Source: an uncultured Clostridia bacterium
Lineage (GTDB): Bacteria; Bacillota; Clostridia; TANB77; CAG-508
Length of the DNA stretch: 64,000 bases
Direction of reading: 5' to 3'
Assembly: GCA_944388805.1 (NCBI GenBank)
Contig: CALXKE010000002.1
Span: 1 to 64,000 of the forward strand
Part shown: piece by piece, positions 16,757 to 25,290 of the stretch
Position numbering within the stretch: the stretch's first letter is position 1
Layout: every line of letters starts with the position of its first letter
Translations under genes and position numbers: made by a program
The notes under the pieces: model-generated
Databases searched by the model: none
Seen by the model: the letters and a program-made list of their open reading frames with translations, nothing else
Told to the model about the DNA's origin: nothing

Positions 16757-17551
16757 TTAATTCTCTGGAAAGAAATATCCTGCTGTCATATCTAGGTAAT
16801 TTAGTCCACTATATGATGGGAATTTTGCTTTTACTTTCTCTTTGAATTCTTCTGCATTTGAAGATTCTTTTGCTAGTACTTTTAAATCCTCAAGATAAGC
16901 AATCTTTGTATCAACATCTGCCATTGTTTCTGGTACATAATGACTAGATAATACTAAGTTATATCCTTTTTCTTTATATCCTTTTAATTGTGCAATCATT
17001 GCATTGGCATGACCTTCTCCTGCAACAATTGAATGACAATCATGTCCTAACATATGGGTATATATACAATTGATTTGTGGGAATTCAATTTCAATATTTT
17101 CATCATGATATGTTATATTTAATTCAAACCCACCAATATTGACAGTACTTTCTTTTAATATATCTGTTATTTCATGATATTCTTTTGCAAAAGCGCCTCC
17201 AAATGAACTTTCAAATCCAGTTACTAAATTATGAATCGTTCCTTCTTTCATAGATTTTATGGTTCCCTCTGAAGCATAACCCTTTACTTCTTTTAAAATT
17301 GTACCTCCATTTGGATGATCTGAAAATACTTTTCCTACTATATGTTTATTTAATCCTTTTACATATGTTTCAAACTCTTCTAAATTATCATAAAATGCTG
17401 GGAATTCTACTAATAATATATTTTTATCATTTTCTAAAATATAGCTTTCATCATTCATTAAATCATTTGTTTGATAGCTATGTAATTTGATATCTCCAAA
17501 ATCATATATATCTACATATCCCTTTTTTAAATTTACTGTTTTTTTCTCCAT
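16757..17551 (-). CDS. Metallo-beta-lactamase-fold-like protein with degenerate metal site
   Basis: About 264 residues. The fold is suggested by an early Leu-Leu-Val-Glu-Phe-Pro strand, a Phe-Ser-Asp-His-Pro-Asn-Gly-Gly segment near residue 80, and His-Met-Leu-Gly-His-Asp-Cys-His-Ser near 170. A further Ser-Ser-His-Tyr-Val-Pro-Glu lies near 207. The usual H-x-H-x-D-H is reduced to Asp-His-Pro, so hydrolytic activity is doubtful. ATG at 17551 follows AGGAG; an upstream GTG is too close to it. The gene diverges from an HxlR regulator across a 411-bp control region, a common pairing in which HxlR senses an electrophile or redox signal and controls its neighbour. Confidence 0.65.
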   Translation of the reverse strand: MEKKTVNLKKGYVDIYDFGDIKLHSYQTNDLMNDESYILENDKNILLVEFPAFYDNLEEFETYVKGLNKHIVGKVFSDHPNGGTILKEVKGYASEGTIKSMKEGTIHNLVTGFESSFGGAFAKEYHEITDILKESTVNIGGFELNITYHDENIEIEFPQINCIYTHMLGHDCHSIVAGEGHANAMIAQLKGYKEKGYNLVLSSHYVPETMADVDTKIAYLEDLKVLAKESSNAEEFKEKVKAKFPSYSGLNYLDMTAGYFFPEN

Positions 17552-17962
17552 GATAAACACACTCCTATTTCATACATATATTTTGAAAATTGGTAGCTAC
17601 GTTTTTCAATTTCTAACCATATTGTAATCGCCTTTTTTCTTCTTGTAAAGTAGGCACTTTTAAGTGGTATAGTTTCCTCAAAGTAACTTTTGTGTATTTT
17701 ACTGGCTTTACAAGTTCAAAAATTTTTTAATTTCTATGGTATATTACATTCTTTATAGATATTATATCCTTTTTTATACTTTTATTGATTTTGTAAGATT
17801 ATATTGTTTACTTTTTCATATTTTTTTGTTATGATATAAGAAAACCTAACTTTGTTGTGTACGAAAAAACTACATATTTTCAAGGCATAAGTCAAAATTT
17901 CCTATGCAACAAGAAAAGCATATATTAATAAAATCTAAAAATTTCTTAGGAGGTGTTCTTGA
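17552..17962. other. Divergent control region between MBL-fold gene and HxlR gene
   Basis: The region holds the inverted repeat described at 17642-17714. The rest is A+T-rich with no ORF or RNA I can support. A promoter for the HxlR gene is likely near 17833-17840 (TATGATATAA), but no clear -35 is visible. Confidence 0.5.
17642..17714. promoter_or_regulatory. Candidate HxlR operator
   Basis: CTTGTAAAG (17642-17650) and CTTTACAAG (17706-17714) form an inverted repeat. It encloses GTAGGCACTTTTAAGTGG and AAAGTAACTTT, each partly palindromic. Clusters like this are usual between an HxlR gene and its divergent target. Confidence 0.45.
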
Positions 17963-18292
17963 ATGACAAAAAAAGATTTACCAGCTTGTCCTGTTGAAAT
18001 TACCATGGGATTAATTGGAGAAAAATGGAAAGTTTTAATTATTAGAGATTTATTAACTGGAACGAAACGATTTGGAGAATTAAGAAAATCTGTTACAGGT
18101 ATTACGCAAAAAGTATTAACTAATAATTTGAGACAAATGGAAGCTTCTGGTCTTGTGAAAAGAAAAGTATATGCTGAAGTTCCTCCAAGAGTAGAATATT
18201 CTCTTACTGAAACAGGACTTAGTTTAAAACCTATTTTAGATTCTATGGTAAAATGGGGAAATGCTTATCGTGAAAAATCTTCTAAAAGTTAA
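17963..18292 (+). CDS. HxlR-family winged-helix transcriptional regulator
   Basis: 109 residues. Cys-Pro-Val-Glu near residue 9, Gly-Glu-Lys-Trp-Lys-Val-Leu-Ile-Ile-Arg-Asp-Leu and Arg-Phe-Gly-Glu-Leu-Arg-Lys-Ser-Val-Thr-Gly-Ile-Thr-Gln-Lys-Val-Leu-Thr form the typical HxlR opening. The wing carries Val-Pro-Pro-Arg-Val-Glu-Tyr-Ser-Leu-Thr. The single Cys at position 9 matches the position of the redox- or aldehyde-sensing Cys of several members. Strong AGGAGGTG precedes the ATG. It is transcribed away from the MBL-fold gene and probably regulates it and itself. Confidence 0.9.
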   Translation: MTKKDLPACPVEITMGLIGEKWKVLIIRDLLTGTKRFGELRKSVTGITQKVLTNNLRQMEASGLVKRKVYAEVPPRVEYSLTETGLSLKPILDSMVKWGNAYREKSSKS

Positions 18293-18332
18293 ATTTTGTT
18301 TGCAAAGATATTTTACGAAAAAGGATACCAAA

Positions 18333-18497
18333 AAATTCCTAAAAAGTATATATAGTATATTTTAAGCGAGTTTCGTGGGGACCGACACAATACATATTCT
18401 TATTAAATCAGCGACAGTCCCGTGGGAGCTGATTTAGTTAGAATATGTAAAGTGTTGGGATAGCGAAAAATATACTATATATACTTTTTAGGAATTT
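18333..18497. repeat. 165-bp nearly palindromic element
   Basis: Perfect 31-bp outer arms (AAATTCCTAAAAAGTATATA... at 18333, complement ending 18497) enclose a second stem: ACATATTCT...AAATCAGC pairs with GCTGATTTA...AGAATATGT. The loop contains TCCCGTGGGA. The whole would fold into one long hairpin. No target duplication is evident. It fills the gap between the HxlR gene and pncB, which converge here, so it could serve as a terminator, a miniature mobile element or a structured RNA. Confidence 0.7.
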
Positions 18498-18504
18498 CAT
18501 ATGC

Positions 18505-19932
18505 TTATTTTTGATTTAATAATTTTGTTTTTAAATCATATAATTTTTTAGATAAATCTACATAATATTTTTGAGGATTTTCTAGTCTTTTGATTTCTTC
18601 CCATATTGTTCCTAATTGTTCTTTTGTATACTCTACAATTTCGTTTATGTTTGGTTGTTTATAAACTAGTTTTCCATTCTCAAATATTTTTTCTTGTAAT
18701 TCTTTTACATAGTAATGATGTAATTTCTTTCTCTTCCAAGTATTATATTGATCAAATATTTCATATTCTCCCTCTGGTTCTTTTTCATTTTTTAGCATAA
18801 TAAGATCTGCTAATGCATAATTCGTATCTTTAGAATAAAAACGATATACCTTTTTAAAACTTGGATTTGTGATTTTTTCTACATTTTCGCTAATCTTTAT
18901 TTTTGGTATCATTTTTCCATCTTTTTCTATTGCAGCTAATTTATATACACCACCAAATATAGCATCACTTTTTGCTGTAATTAAATTTTCACCTACACCA
19001 AATAAATCGATTTTTGCATCTTGTTCTATTAAAGAACTAATTAAATTTTCGTCTAATGCATTGGTTGCACATATTTTACAATCTGGATATCCTGCTTCAT
19101 CTAAGATTACTCTTACCTTTTTAGATAAATATGCTAAATCTCCACTATCTAATCTAACTGCAACTGGTCTAATACCTTGTGGTTTTAAGATTTCATCAAA
19201 TACTTTTATCGCATTTGGTAATCCACTTTGTAATGTATGATAGGTATCAATTAAGTATGTACCATTGTTAGGATATAGTTCTGCATATGCTTTAAAAGCT
19301 TCATATTCACTATCAAAACTTTGTATCCAACTATGTGCCATTGTTCCACTTGCTGGTACATGGAATTTTTCACTAGCAGCTGTACAAGAAGTTCCTACTG
19401 CTCCTCCTATAATCGCTGCCCTTGCTCCATAAATGGCCGCAGATACTCCATGAGCTCTTCTTGCTCCAAATTCCATTACTGGTCTTCCTTGTGCTGCTCT
19501 TACAATTCTTGCTGTCTTTGTTGCAATTAAACTTTGATGATTAATAATCAATAATAACATGGTTTCTAACAATTGTGCTTCACTAATTGGTGCTCTTACT
19601 GTAATTAATGGTTCATTTGGAAATACGACTGTCCCTTCTGGTATTGCCCAAATATCTCCTGTAAATTTAAAGTTTTGTAAATAATTTAAATATTCTTCTG
19701 AAAACATATTTTGTTTTCTTAAATACGCTATATCTTCTTCATCAAATTTTAAGTTTTGTATAAATTCTATAATTTGTTCCAATCCTGCTACAATGGCATA
19801 TCCCCCGCCATCTGGAACCTTTCTAAAAAATACATCAAAATAGGCGATATCATTCTTGTTTTTTGAAAAATATCCATTTGACATTGTAAATTCATAAAAA
19901 TCTGCTACTAATTCTAACTTTTCTTGATTCAT
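18505..19932 (-). CDS. pncB: Nicotinate phosphoribosyltransferase
   Basis: 475 residues, normal for the family. Glu-Phe-Gly-Ala-Arg-Arg-Ala-His-Gly near residue 154, the catalytic His in Gly-Thr-Met-Ala-His-Ser-Trp near 200 and Arg-Leu-Asp-Ser-Gly-Asp near 260 are all present. The enzyme joins nicotinate to PRPP using ATP to make nicotinate mononucleotide in NAD salvage. AGAGGAG precedes the ATG. It stands alone, converging with the HxlR gene across the 165-bp palindrome. NAD supply would also serve the sirtuin nearby, but no shared regulation is visible. Confidence 0.93.
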   Translation of the reverse strand: MNQEKLELVADFYEFTMSNGYFSKNKNDIAYFDVFFRKVPDGGGYAIVAGLEQIIEFIQNLKFDEEDIAYLRKQNMFSEEYLNYLQNFKFTGDIWAIPEGTVVFPNEPLITVRAPISEAQLLETMLLLIINHQSLIATKTARIVRAAQGRPVMEFGARRAHGVSAAIYGARAAIIGGAVGTSCTAASEKFHVPASGTMAHSWIQSFDSEYEAFKAYAELYPNNGTYLIDTYHTLQSGLPNAIKVFDEILKPQGIRPVAVRLDSGDLAYLSKKVRVILDEAGYPDCKICATNALDENLISSLIEQDAKIDLFGVGENLITAKSDAIFGGVYKLAAIEKDGKMIPKIKISENVEKITNPSFKKVYRFYSKDTNYALADLIMLKNEKEPEGEYEIFDQYNTWKRKKLHHYYVKELQEKIFENGKLVYKQPNINEIVEYTKEQLGTIWEEIKRLENPQKYYVDLSKKLYDLKTKLLNQK

Positions 19933-20013
19933 AGTTTAATCTCCTCTCGCTCTATAATATAACATCATTATTTCAAATTTTTGTTGTTTATATATTTCTA
20001 TTTTACTCAGCTT

Positions 20014-20865
20014 TTATCCATTATTAATAAATTTATCTAATTTTGTAATCACTTTTAGTGTATCTTCTCTTCCTAAGTCATACATCTCTTGCATTCTATG
20101 CTCATTTTTTTTAATTCTTTTTATCTTTACCAATTTAGATGGTCTTATGACAAAAATCTTTCCTTCTTTTTCTAAATCAGATACCTTATCAAGCTCTTCA
20201 TTATACATTTGATATCTATGATTAATTGCTTCTGCAAATTTTGGATATTTTCTGTAATATAGTTTTGGAAATACTTGGTTAGACTTTTTCTTTCGATATT
20301 CTTTTGGTCTTGTCAGTATAACTATCACTTTATCATAATCCATATGCATCATTTTATCAATCGGAATACTGTCAGCGATTCCTCCATCTAAATATTTTTT
20401 ATTTTGTATATTTACTGGTTTTGATACAAATGGCATAGAACCAGATGCTCTTAAATATTCTAAATTGTCTTTATCTTTTAAATCGTCTATTTTGATATAT
20501 TCTGCTTTTCCTGTTTCGATATTGGTTACCACTGCATAAAATTCCACTTTTGAATGTTTATATGTTTCATAATCTATGGGATCTAATTCATTTACAATTT
20601 TGTTAAAGCAAAATTCTTCATTCATGATATTTCCTGTTGTCAAAAGAGAATACATGCCCATATAATTTTTATTTTTGGCATATTTTTTATTATATCTTAA
20701 AATTCTTCCCATTTGGTTTGATTTGTAATTGATACCAAATAAAGCTCCTGCTGAAACTCCCATGATTCCATCTATATGTATGCCTTTCTCCATAAATATG
20801 TCTAATATCCCTGCTGTATATAGTCCTCTCAATCCTCCACCTTCAAGTACTAATCCTATTTTCAT
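20014..20865 (-). CDS. Patatin-like phospholipase (YjjU type)
   Basis: 283 residues. Glu-Gly-Gly-Gly-Leu-Arg-Gly forms the oxyanion loop at residues 8-14, Gly-Val-Ser-Ala-Gly near 37 holds the nucleophile Ser, and Asp-Gly-Gly-Ile near 161 holds the catalytic Asp. No signal peptide, so a cytoplasmic acyl hydrolase acting on membrane lipids is expected. GGTGAT precedes the ATG. It lies downstream of pncB's start with about 80 bases between, and after a recurrent-type terminator that isolates it from the sigma operon. Confidence 0.85.
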   Translation of the reverse strand: MKIGLVLEGGGLRGLYTAGILDIFMEKGIHIDGIMGVSAGALFGINYKSNQMGRILRYNKKYAKNKNYMGMYSLLTTGNIMNEEFCFNKIVNELDPIDYETYKHSKVEFYAVVTNIETGKAEYIKIDDLKDKDNLEYLRASGSMPFVSKPVNIQNKKYLDGGIADSIPIDKMMHMDYDKVIVILTRPKEYRKKKSNQVFPKLYYRKYPKFAEAINHRYQMYNEELDKVSDLEKEGKIFVIRPSKLVKIKRIKKNEHRMQEMYDLGREDTLKVITKLDKFINNG

Positions 20866-20949
20866 TTACTATCACCTGCAATTTTAATTAGTCGTTTCTT
20901 TCTTAAAACTTTTCTATTACTTTTTTAAATTTACATTATCATACTACAA

Positions 20950-20996
20950 AAAAGAAAATTATTCTATACATAGCTATAATAAAATAATTTTCTTTT
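20950..20996 (-). terminator. Terminator of the first sigma/anti-sigma operon (recurrent hairpin type)
   Basis: AAAGAAAATTATT (20951-20963) pairs with AATAATTTTCTTT (20983-20995); the minus strand ends in TTTTTTG. It shares the core TATAGAATAATT with the hairpin at 14041. Confidence 0.8.
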
Positions 20997-21003
20997 ACTA
21001 ATT

Positions 21004-21672
21004 TTATTTATTGAATTTATTCTTACTTTTATTTTTTATAACTTTTACACCCACTAAACATATTACCACTATTAAGATAACAGAACATCCTATCACAATT
21101 CCATTACTCATTTTCTCTATTTCTTGGTTTGCTAACTGATTATCTGTTTCTTCTCCTTGAATTTGGATGTTTTCTACTTTTTCTTGTGAATGTGTCTTTT
21201 TATATTCTTCAAATCGTTTTGCAAATTCATCATATCCTTCTGGTGCTTCTCCTATATATTCTACTTGATAATCTCCATTTTCTACTTTAATTCTTATATA
21301 ACACATATTAGTTTTTGCATACCAAATACACTCATGTCCATGATATACTCTTTTTTCTGGTTCTGAATAATTCCATTCTGTATTTTCTATAGAAACAGGT
21401 GTTACAACAAATTCAATACTTGCTAAAAATTCATTTCCTTCTATTTCTCCTACACGAACACTTTGTAAATGATAATCTGTAATTTTTCTATTTTCTGACA
21501 TCTCTTCACTTTTATATGTTTCTATCCATTGTTGAAAAGCCTCTTCTGCTATAGCAGTTCTTTCTTGTAAAGTATAGTTTTGTACTCCCAATACTGCATT
21601 AGAAAAACTGATGATAGCCATTATGATAATGCAAAAAATACTAATGTGAAATACTTTATTTTTCATTTTCAT
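21004..21672 (-). CDS. Exported protein with C-terminal membrane anchor, sigma-operon accessory
   Basis: About 222 residues. It has an N-terminal hydrophobic segment (residues about 6-25, likely signal peptide), a polar extracellular part, and a C-terminal helix (about 185-208) followed by Lys/Asn-rich residues, so it is held in the membrane with most of the protein outside. No known enzymatic motif. The frame overlaps the end of the DUF4179 gene, and ATG at 21684 or 21672 are both possible; I prefer 21672 because of spacing from AAAGGGG. It is the third gene of the sigma operon and may sense an envelope signal (inference). Confidence 0.6.
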   Translation of the reverse strand: MKMKNKVFHISIFCIIIMAIISFSNAVLGVQNYTLQERTAIAEEAFQQWIETYKSEEMSENRKITDYHLQSVRVGEIEGNEFLASIEFVVTPVSIENTEWNYSEPEKRVYHGHECIWYAKTNMCYIRIKVENGDYQVEYIGEAPEGYDEFAKRFEEYKKTHSQEKVENIQIQGEETDNQLANQEIEKMSNGIVIGCSVILIVVICLVGVKVIKNKSKNKFNK

Positions 21673-21676
21673 ATTA

Positions 21677-22963
21677 TTATTCATCCCCTTTCTCTAGGAC
21701 TACTTCTTCTGTTTGACCTCTATACTCAAAATGAACAATTACTTTTTCGGTTTCATTATATTTTGTTAAATCAAACATTCCTGTATAGGTTAAAATTCCT
21801 TCTTCATCAATTCCTATAGATCCATTTTCATTTGGACCTTGATTTAGGCTGAATGTCTCTCCATTTTCATTTGTTAGATATATTGAAATATTTGTCAGTT
21901 CGTCTACTTTATCATAATATTCTTTATATGCATCTGTTTGACGTTCTTTCCAACTAATATATCCTAAAATGTCTTCATTTTTAAGTGGATCCTCATCTGA
22001 TAAACTGTCGTAAAAATCAAATTCCAAAAATGATGGATATTTTGGTTTTGGTTCTGTTTTTATTTTTGCCGTTATTTCCATTCCTGTATCATATAATGTT
22101 GCTGATTCTACTTGATAATTTTCATTGGTTGTGTCTACCTGTGAATAAACAACAGATTGTCTATTATACATTTTTTCTGGAACTGCTACATCAAAATGCC
22201 AATCTCCTGTAAGGGTAATTTCCTCTTCTCCCATAGAAGTTTCTTCATTTTTAGATATATTGATTTTCGTCATATCCACTGTTAATGTTTTACTCTTTGG
22301 ATAATGACTGTCTCCTCCTGTATAGATATTATAAACGACTTTTACATGATTTCCTTCTCTTTCAATAGGAATGATATTGACACCACTTCCAATATACATT
22401 TTTTTATCTATTGCTTCATCATAATTTAATCCTAAATTCTTCTCTTTACTAAATTTTTCATATCTAACTCCTGATGGACAATATAAAACAATATTATTTT
22501 CATCTGATATCACTAAGTCTGGAAAATTAAATTCCCATACTTCATCAGCTGTTACAATCTCTTTTGCTTTTTCAGATAGTTCTACATCAAATGTAATACT
22601 TAAATTAAAATCATCCATAACAAATTCAGATACTTTTACTTTTGTTTCTACATCTTCTATCATTTCACCCGTCTCTGTATTTTCTATAGTTGTGTTTGCA
22701 TTTTCATATTCCATGTCTGTATTTTCGATATATCCCTCATTCATTGCTGTTTCCATCCCTTTACCTGTCATAAAGAAATTATCATATAATTTAGTAGAAA
22801 TATCTTTTGCAAAAACAATTCCTGTTACAGATAAACTGCAAATCATAACTGTCAATGTACTTTGTAATATCTTTTTTGTTTTTTCATGCTTTTTATGAAC
22901 TGTCCTAAAATTTTCAATGGCAATATTTTCTTGCACATTCTCAAAAATTTTTTCCTTTCCCAT
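21677..22963 (-). CDS. DUF4179-type anti-sigma protein
   Basis: 428 residues. A short cytoplasmic N-terminus (about 30 residues) is followed by one membrane helix (about 31-53, ending Val-Phe-Ala) and a large extracellular beta-rich region. This is the layout of DUF4179 proteins paired with ECF sigma factors in Firmicutes. There is no zinc-binding HC3 motif at the N-terminus, unlike RsiW-type anti-sigmas. GTAGGAGG precedes the ATG, and the gene begins 3 bases after the sigma gene ends. It probably holds the sigma factor at the membrane until an envelope signal is received. Confidence 0.7.
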   Translation of the reverse strand: MGKEKIFENVQENIAIENFRTVHKKHEKTKKILQSTLTVMICSLSVTGIVFAKDISTKLYDNFFMTGKGMETAMNEGYIENTDMEYENANTTIENTETGEMIEDVETKVKVSEFVMDDFNLSITFDVELSEKAKEIVTADEVWEFNFPDLVISDENNIVLYCPSGVRYEKFSKEKNLGLNYDEAIDKKMYIGSGVNIIPIEREGNHVKVVYNIYTGGDSHYPKSKTLTVDMTKINISKNEETSMGEEEITLTGDWHFDVAVPEKMYNRQSVVYSQVDTTNENYQVESATLYDTGMEITAKIKTEPKPKYPSFLEFDFYDSLSDEDPLKNEDILGYISWKERQTDAYKEYYDKVDELTNISIYLTNENGETFSLNQGPNENGSIGIDEEGILTYTGMFDLTKYNETEKVIVHFEYRGQTEEVVLEKGDE

Positions 22964-22965
22964 TT

Positions 22966-23502
22966 TTAAAAACCTCCTACTTTTAAAATTTCTTTTATCT
23001 TTTTTCTAGTTCGATGTAATTTTGTTTTTACATTACTATTACTTAGGTTCATCTCTTGTGCAATTTGTTTTACCTTTTTTCCTTCATAATAAAATTTTTT
23101 AAATATTTCATATTCTGTATCACCTAATGCCTTTAAATTTTTTGTAATACAATCATTCATTTCCTTTTGCTCCACAATACTATCTACATTAAAACGACTA
23201 ATCATCTCATTTTCATATTGAGAAAACTCTATTGTTCTGCTAAGTTCTCTATATTTTCTATAAATCAATCTTTTTGTAATTCCTGCTATATATGGACTAA
23301 ATACTGCTTTTCTATCTAATCTGTCTTTGTTTTTCCATAAAATTAAAAATACATCTGCTATCATTTCTTCTTCATCTTCTAGTTTAATGGTATGTTTATT
23401 TTTGATAATTGTACTTACATAGTGATAATACTCATCAAACACTCTTGGCATATCTAATTGGTTATCCACTATATAGCTCTCTATCGTATTTTCTTTTTTC
23501 AT
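22966..23502 (-). CDS. ECF-type RNA polymerase sigma factor (pair 1)
   Basis: 178 residues with sigma region 2 (Glu-Glu-Met-Ile-Ala-Asp-Val-Phe-Leu-Ile-Leu-Trp-Lys-Asn near 44) and a region 4 helix-turn-helix near residues 140-172 (Val-Lys-Gln-Ile-Ala-Gln-Glu-Met-Asn-Leu-Ser). Regions 1 and 3 are absent, as in ECF factors. AAAGGAG precedes the ATG. The upstream region contains TGTAAC (plus 23559-23564), the -35 core also seen for pair 2, but the -10 element is unclear, so self-activation is only possible. Operon order: sigma, DUF4179 anti-sigma, exported protein. Confidence 0.85.
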   Translation of the reverse strand: MKKENTIESYIVDNQLDMPRVFDEYYHYVSTIIKNKHTIKLEDEEEMIADVFLILWKNKDRLDRKAVFSPYIAGITKRLIYRKYRELSRTIEFSQYENEMISRFNVDSIVEQKEMNDCITKNLKALGDTEYEIFKKFYYEGKKVKQIAQEMNLSNSNVKTKLHRTRKKIKEILKVGGF

Positions 23503-23614
23503 TTTTTTCTCCTTTGATACATACTTTCCATTTATATATTTACCATTTTTAGAAAAAGGTTACAACTTTTTGTCCCGTTGAGATCGTTTTTCTGTGGGAC
23601 ATTTTATACACCAA

Positions 23615-23660
23615 TAAAAAGAACCCAAATTATTAAACTATTTGTCTAATAATTTAGGTA
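23615..23660 (-). terminator. Terminator of the second sigma/anti-sigma operon
   Basis: CCCAAATTATTA (23624-23635) pairs with TAATAATTTAGG (23647-23658); TTCTTTTTATT follows on the minus strand. It separates the two sigma operons. Confidence 0.75.
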
Positions 23661-23669
23661 CCTATTTTT

Positions 23670-24551
23670 TTATTGATTGTCTTCTACCAATGTAAATTCC
23701 GTTACATCTGGTTCTTGCATATCTTCATCTGTAACAGTTCCGAAAGAATATTCATATTGTGTTAAAGCTATGTCTCCTTCTGTTTGTCCAATTTGCGCAC
23801 TTTGTAACACTAAGCCTGTATCTTTTTCTATATAAATATCTATTTTTGTTCCTGGTTTTGCATATGTTCTACTAAAAACGTAACAGTCTTTTCCATTCAC
23901 ATCACTTGTTGTTATTTTATAATCCATACTCATGAAAAATGTACCAATGAACGAATCATTATAGAAATAATTCATCAATGGTGGTAACTCTATATTGTTT
24001 TCCCTAGATTCAGTAATTAGTCTTTTTCCTTCAGGCTCTTCTATAAATTCTTTACTTTCATTTGGATAAACATATTGTGTAACTTTTATATCTGCTTCTA
24101 AATTTGTCAATACATATTTTATCATATTATCTTTGTAATAATTTTCATAAGTCAACTGTAAATTAGAATCATCATACTCTAATACTTTTATATATACATT
24201 ATCACTCTGTTGCTCATATACTTCAAATTTATCTTCTAAAGATTTTATAATCACTATATTTCTTCCTGGAAAAGCTATAAATAATACTACAAGAACTAGT
24301 ATAATTGACAATAAGGTGGTTTTTAATACCCTTAATTTATGATTATATTTTTTTATATATTTCACTTTCTTTTTTTCTAACTTTTTCTCTTGTAACTGGA
24401 TATCTTTCTGCATATCATCTAAGATTTTTTTACATTCTTTACAACCATTAATATGTTCTTCTATATATGCATTTGTTTCTTTGCTTGTTAATTTATCAAT
24501 ATAATTTGGCAATAAATCTTGAACAATTTTACAATCATTTTTCTCTTTCAT
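23670..24551 (-). CDS. Zinc-finger anti-sigma factor (RsiW-like)
   Basis: About 293 residues. The N-terminal domain shows Cys-Lys-Ile-Val and His-Ile-Asn-Gly-Cys-Lys-Glu-Cys, the H-x3-C-x2-C zinc anti-sigma signature, then a cytoplasmic Lys-rich linker, one membrane helix (about 73-93) and an extracellular domain related to outer lipoprotein-sorting or DUF4367-like sensors. The zinc domain clamps the ECF partner until released. ATG at 24551 is best spaced from AAGGAGG; two nearer starts are possible. The gene overlaps the sigma gene by 17 bases, so expression is coupled. Confidence 0.8.
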   Translation of the reverse strand: MKEKNDCKIVQDLLPNYIDKLTSKETNAYIEEHINGCKECKKILDDMQKDIQLQEKKLEKKKVKYIKKYNHKLRVLKTTLLSIILVLVVLFIAFPGRNIVIIKSLEDKFEVYEQQSDNVYIKVLEYDDSNLQLTYENYYKDNMIKYVLTNLEADIKVTQYVYPNESKEFIEEPEGKRLITESRENNIELPPLMNYFYNDSFIGTFFMSMDYKITTSDVNGKDCYVFSRTYAKPGTKIDIYIEKDTGLVLQSAQIGQTEGDIALTQYEYSFGTVTDEDMQEPDVTEFTLVEDNQ

Positions 24552-25035
24552 TTTCATCACCCTCCTTCAATTTCTGTTTTCCTCTATAAAAAGTAACTCT
24601 TGCCCAGTTTTCTGTTTGATTTAGAATCGTTCCTATTTCTTTAAATGATAATTCTCCGGTGATTCTTAAATATATCACTTCTCTTGTTTTTTCATCTAGT
24701 TTTTGTAATTTTTTATAAAGTGTTATTTTATCTTCATTTTGAATAACTTTTTCTTCTATAATATCATTGGAAGCTTGTATTTCTAAAAAATTTTCTCCAC
24801 TTACTTTTATTGTTTTTTGATATTTTCTACATTCGTCATACCATAAGTTTTTTGCAATTTGACATAGCCATACAGATATTTTACACTCCCCTTTAAAAGT
24901 ATGTATCTTTTTTACTGCTCGATAAAAGGTTTCTTGTGTTAATTCTTCAGCCATATCACTATTACGAGTTAAACAGAATAAATATTTATACACTGTTTCA
25001 AAGTATTGTTCATATATTTGCTCCATATCCTGCAT
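24535..25035 (-). CDS. ECF-type RNA polymerase sigma factor (pair 2, SigW-like)
   Basis: 166 residues. Region 2 reads Asp-Met-Ala-Glu-Glu-Leu-Thr-Gln-Glu-Thr-Phe and region 2.4 Trp-Leu-Cys-Gln-Ile-Ala-Lys-Asn-Leu-Trp. Region 4 has Phe-Lys-Glu-Ile-Gly-Thr-Ile-Leu near 131. It is directly followed by its anti-sigma factor. A well-formed ECF promoter (TGTAAC, 16 nt, CGTC) lies just upstream, so the factor very likely activates its own operon. GGGGGATAA precedes the ATG. Confidence 0.9.
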   Translation of the reverse strand: MQDMEQIYEQYFETVYKYLFCLTRNSDMAEELTQETFYRAVKKIHTFKGECKISVWLCQIAKNLWYDECRKYQKTIKVSGENFLEIQASNDIIEEKVIQNEDKITLYKKLQKLDEKTREVIYLRITGELSFKEIGTILNQTENWARVTFYRGKQKLKEGDENEREK

Positions 25036-25059
25036 AACTTTATCCCCCTTTGCATATAT

Positions 25060-25085
25060 GACGTATGAATTTCATTTTCGTTACA
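25060..25085 (-). promoter_or_regulatory. ECF-sigma promoter, probably autoregulated
   Basis: Minus strand TGTAAC (plus 25080-25085), 16-nt spacer, CGTC (plus 25060-25063), 25 bases before the sigma start. This AAC/CGT layout is what ECF factors recognise. Confidence 0.7.
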
Positions 25086-25238
25086 ATCTATCTTAATTTT
25101 TTATTCTTTATTATAGATGCTGTAATTTAAATTCTCCCTTTTCATTAGTTTATATCATATACTTTATGGAGTTAACAATTCTAATTACATAAAAAATTAA
25201 ATTTTATCTAAGAACCTATTTATATTTTGATTTTTCGC

Positions 25239-25267
25239 TTGACATTTGCAAACATCTGTTTTATAAT
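25239..25267 (+). promoter_or_regulatory. Perfect consensus promoter of the KilA-N fragment
   Basis: TTGACA (25239-25244), 17-nt spacer, TATAAT (25262-25267), 24 bases upstream of the ATG. Confidence 0.85.
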
Positions 25268-25290
25268 ATGATAGATTGGAAGTGATATTT

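Noticed and set aside
18323..18507. Target-site duplication around the 165-bp palindrome
   Set aside because: The flanks (…GATACCAAAA and CATATGCTTA…) do not match, so recent transposition cannot be claimed.
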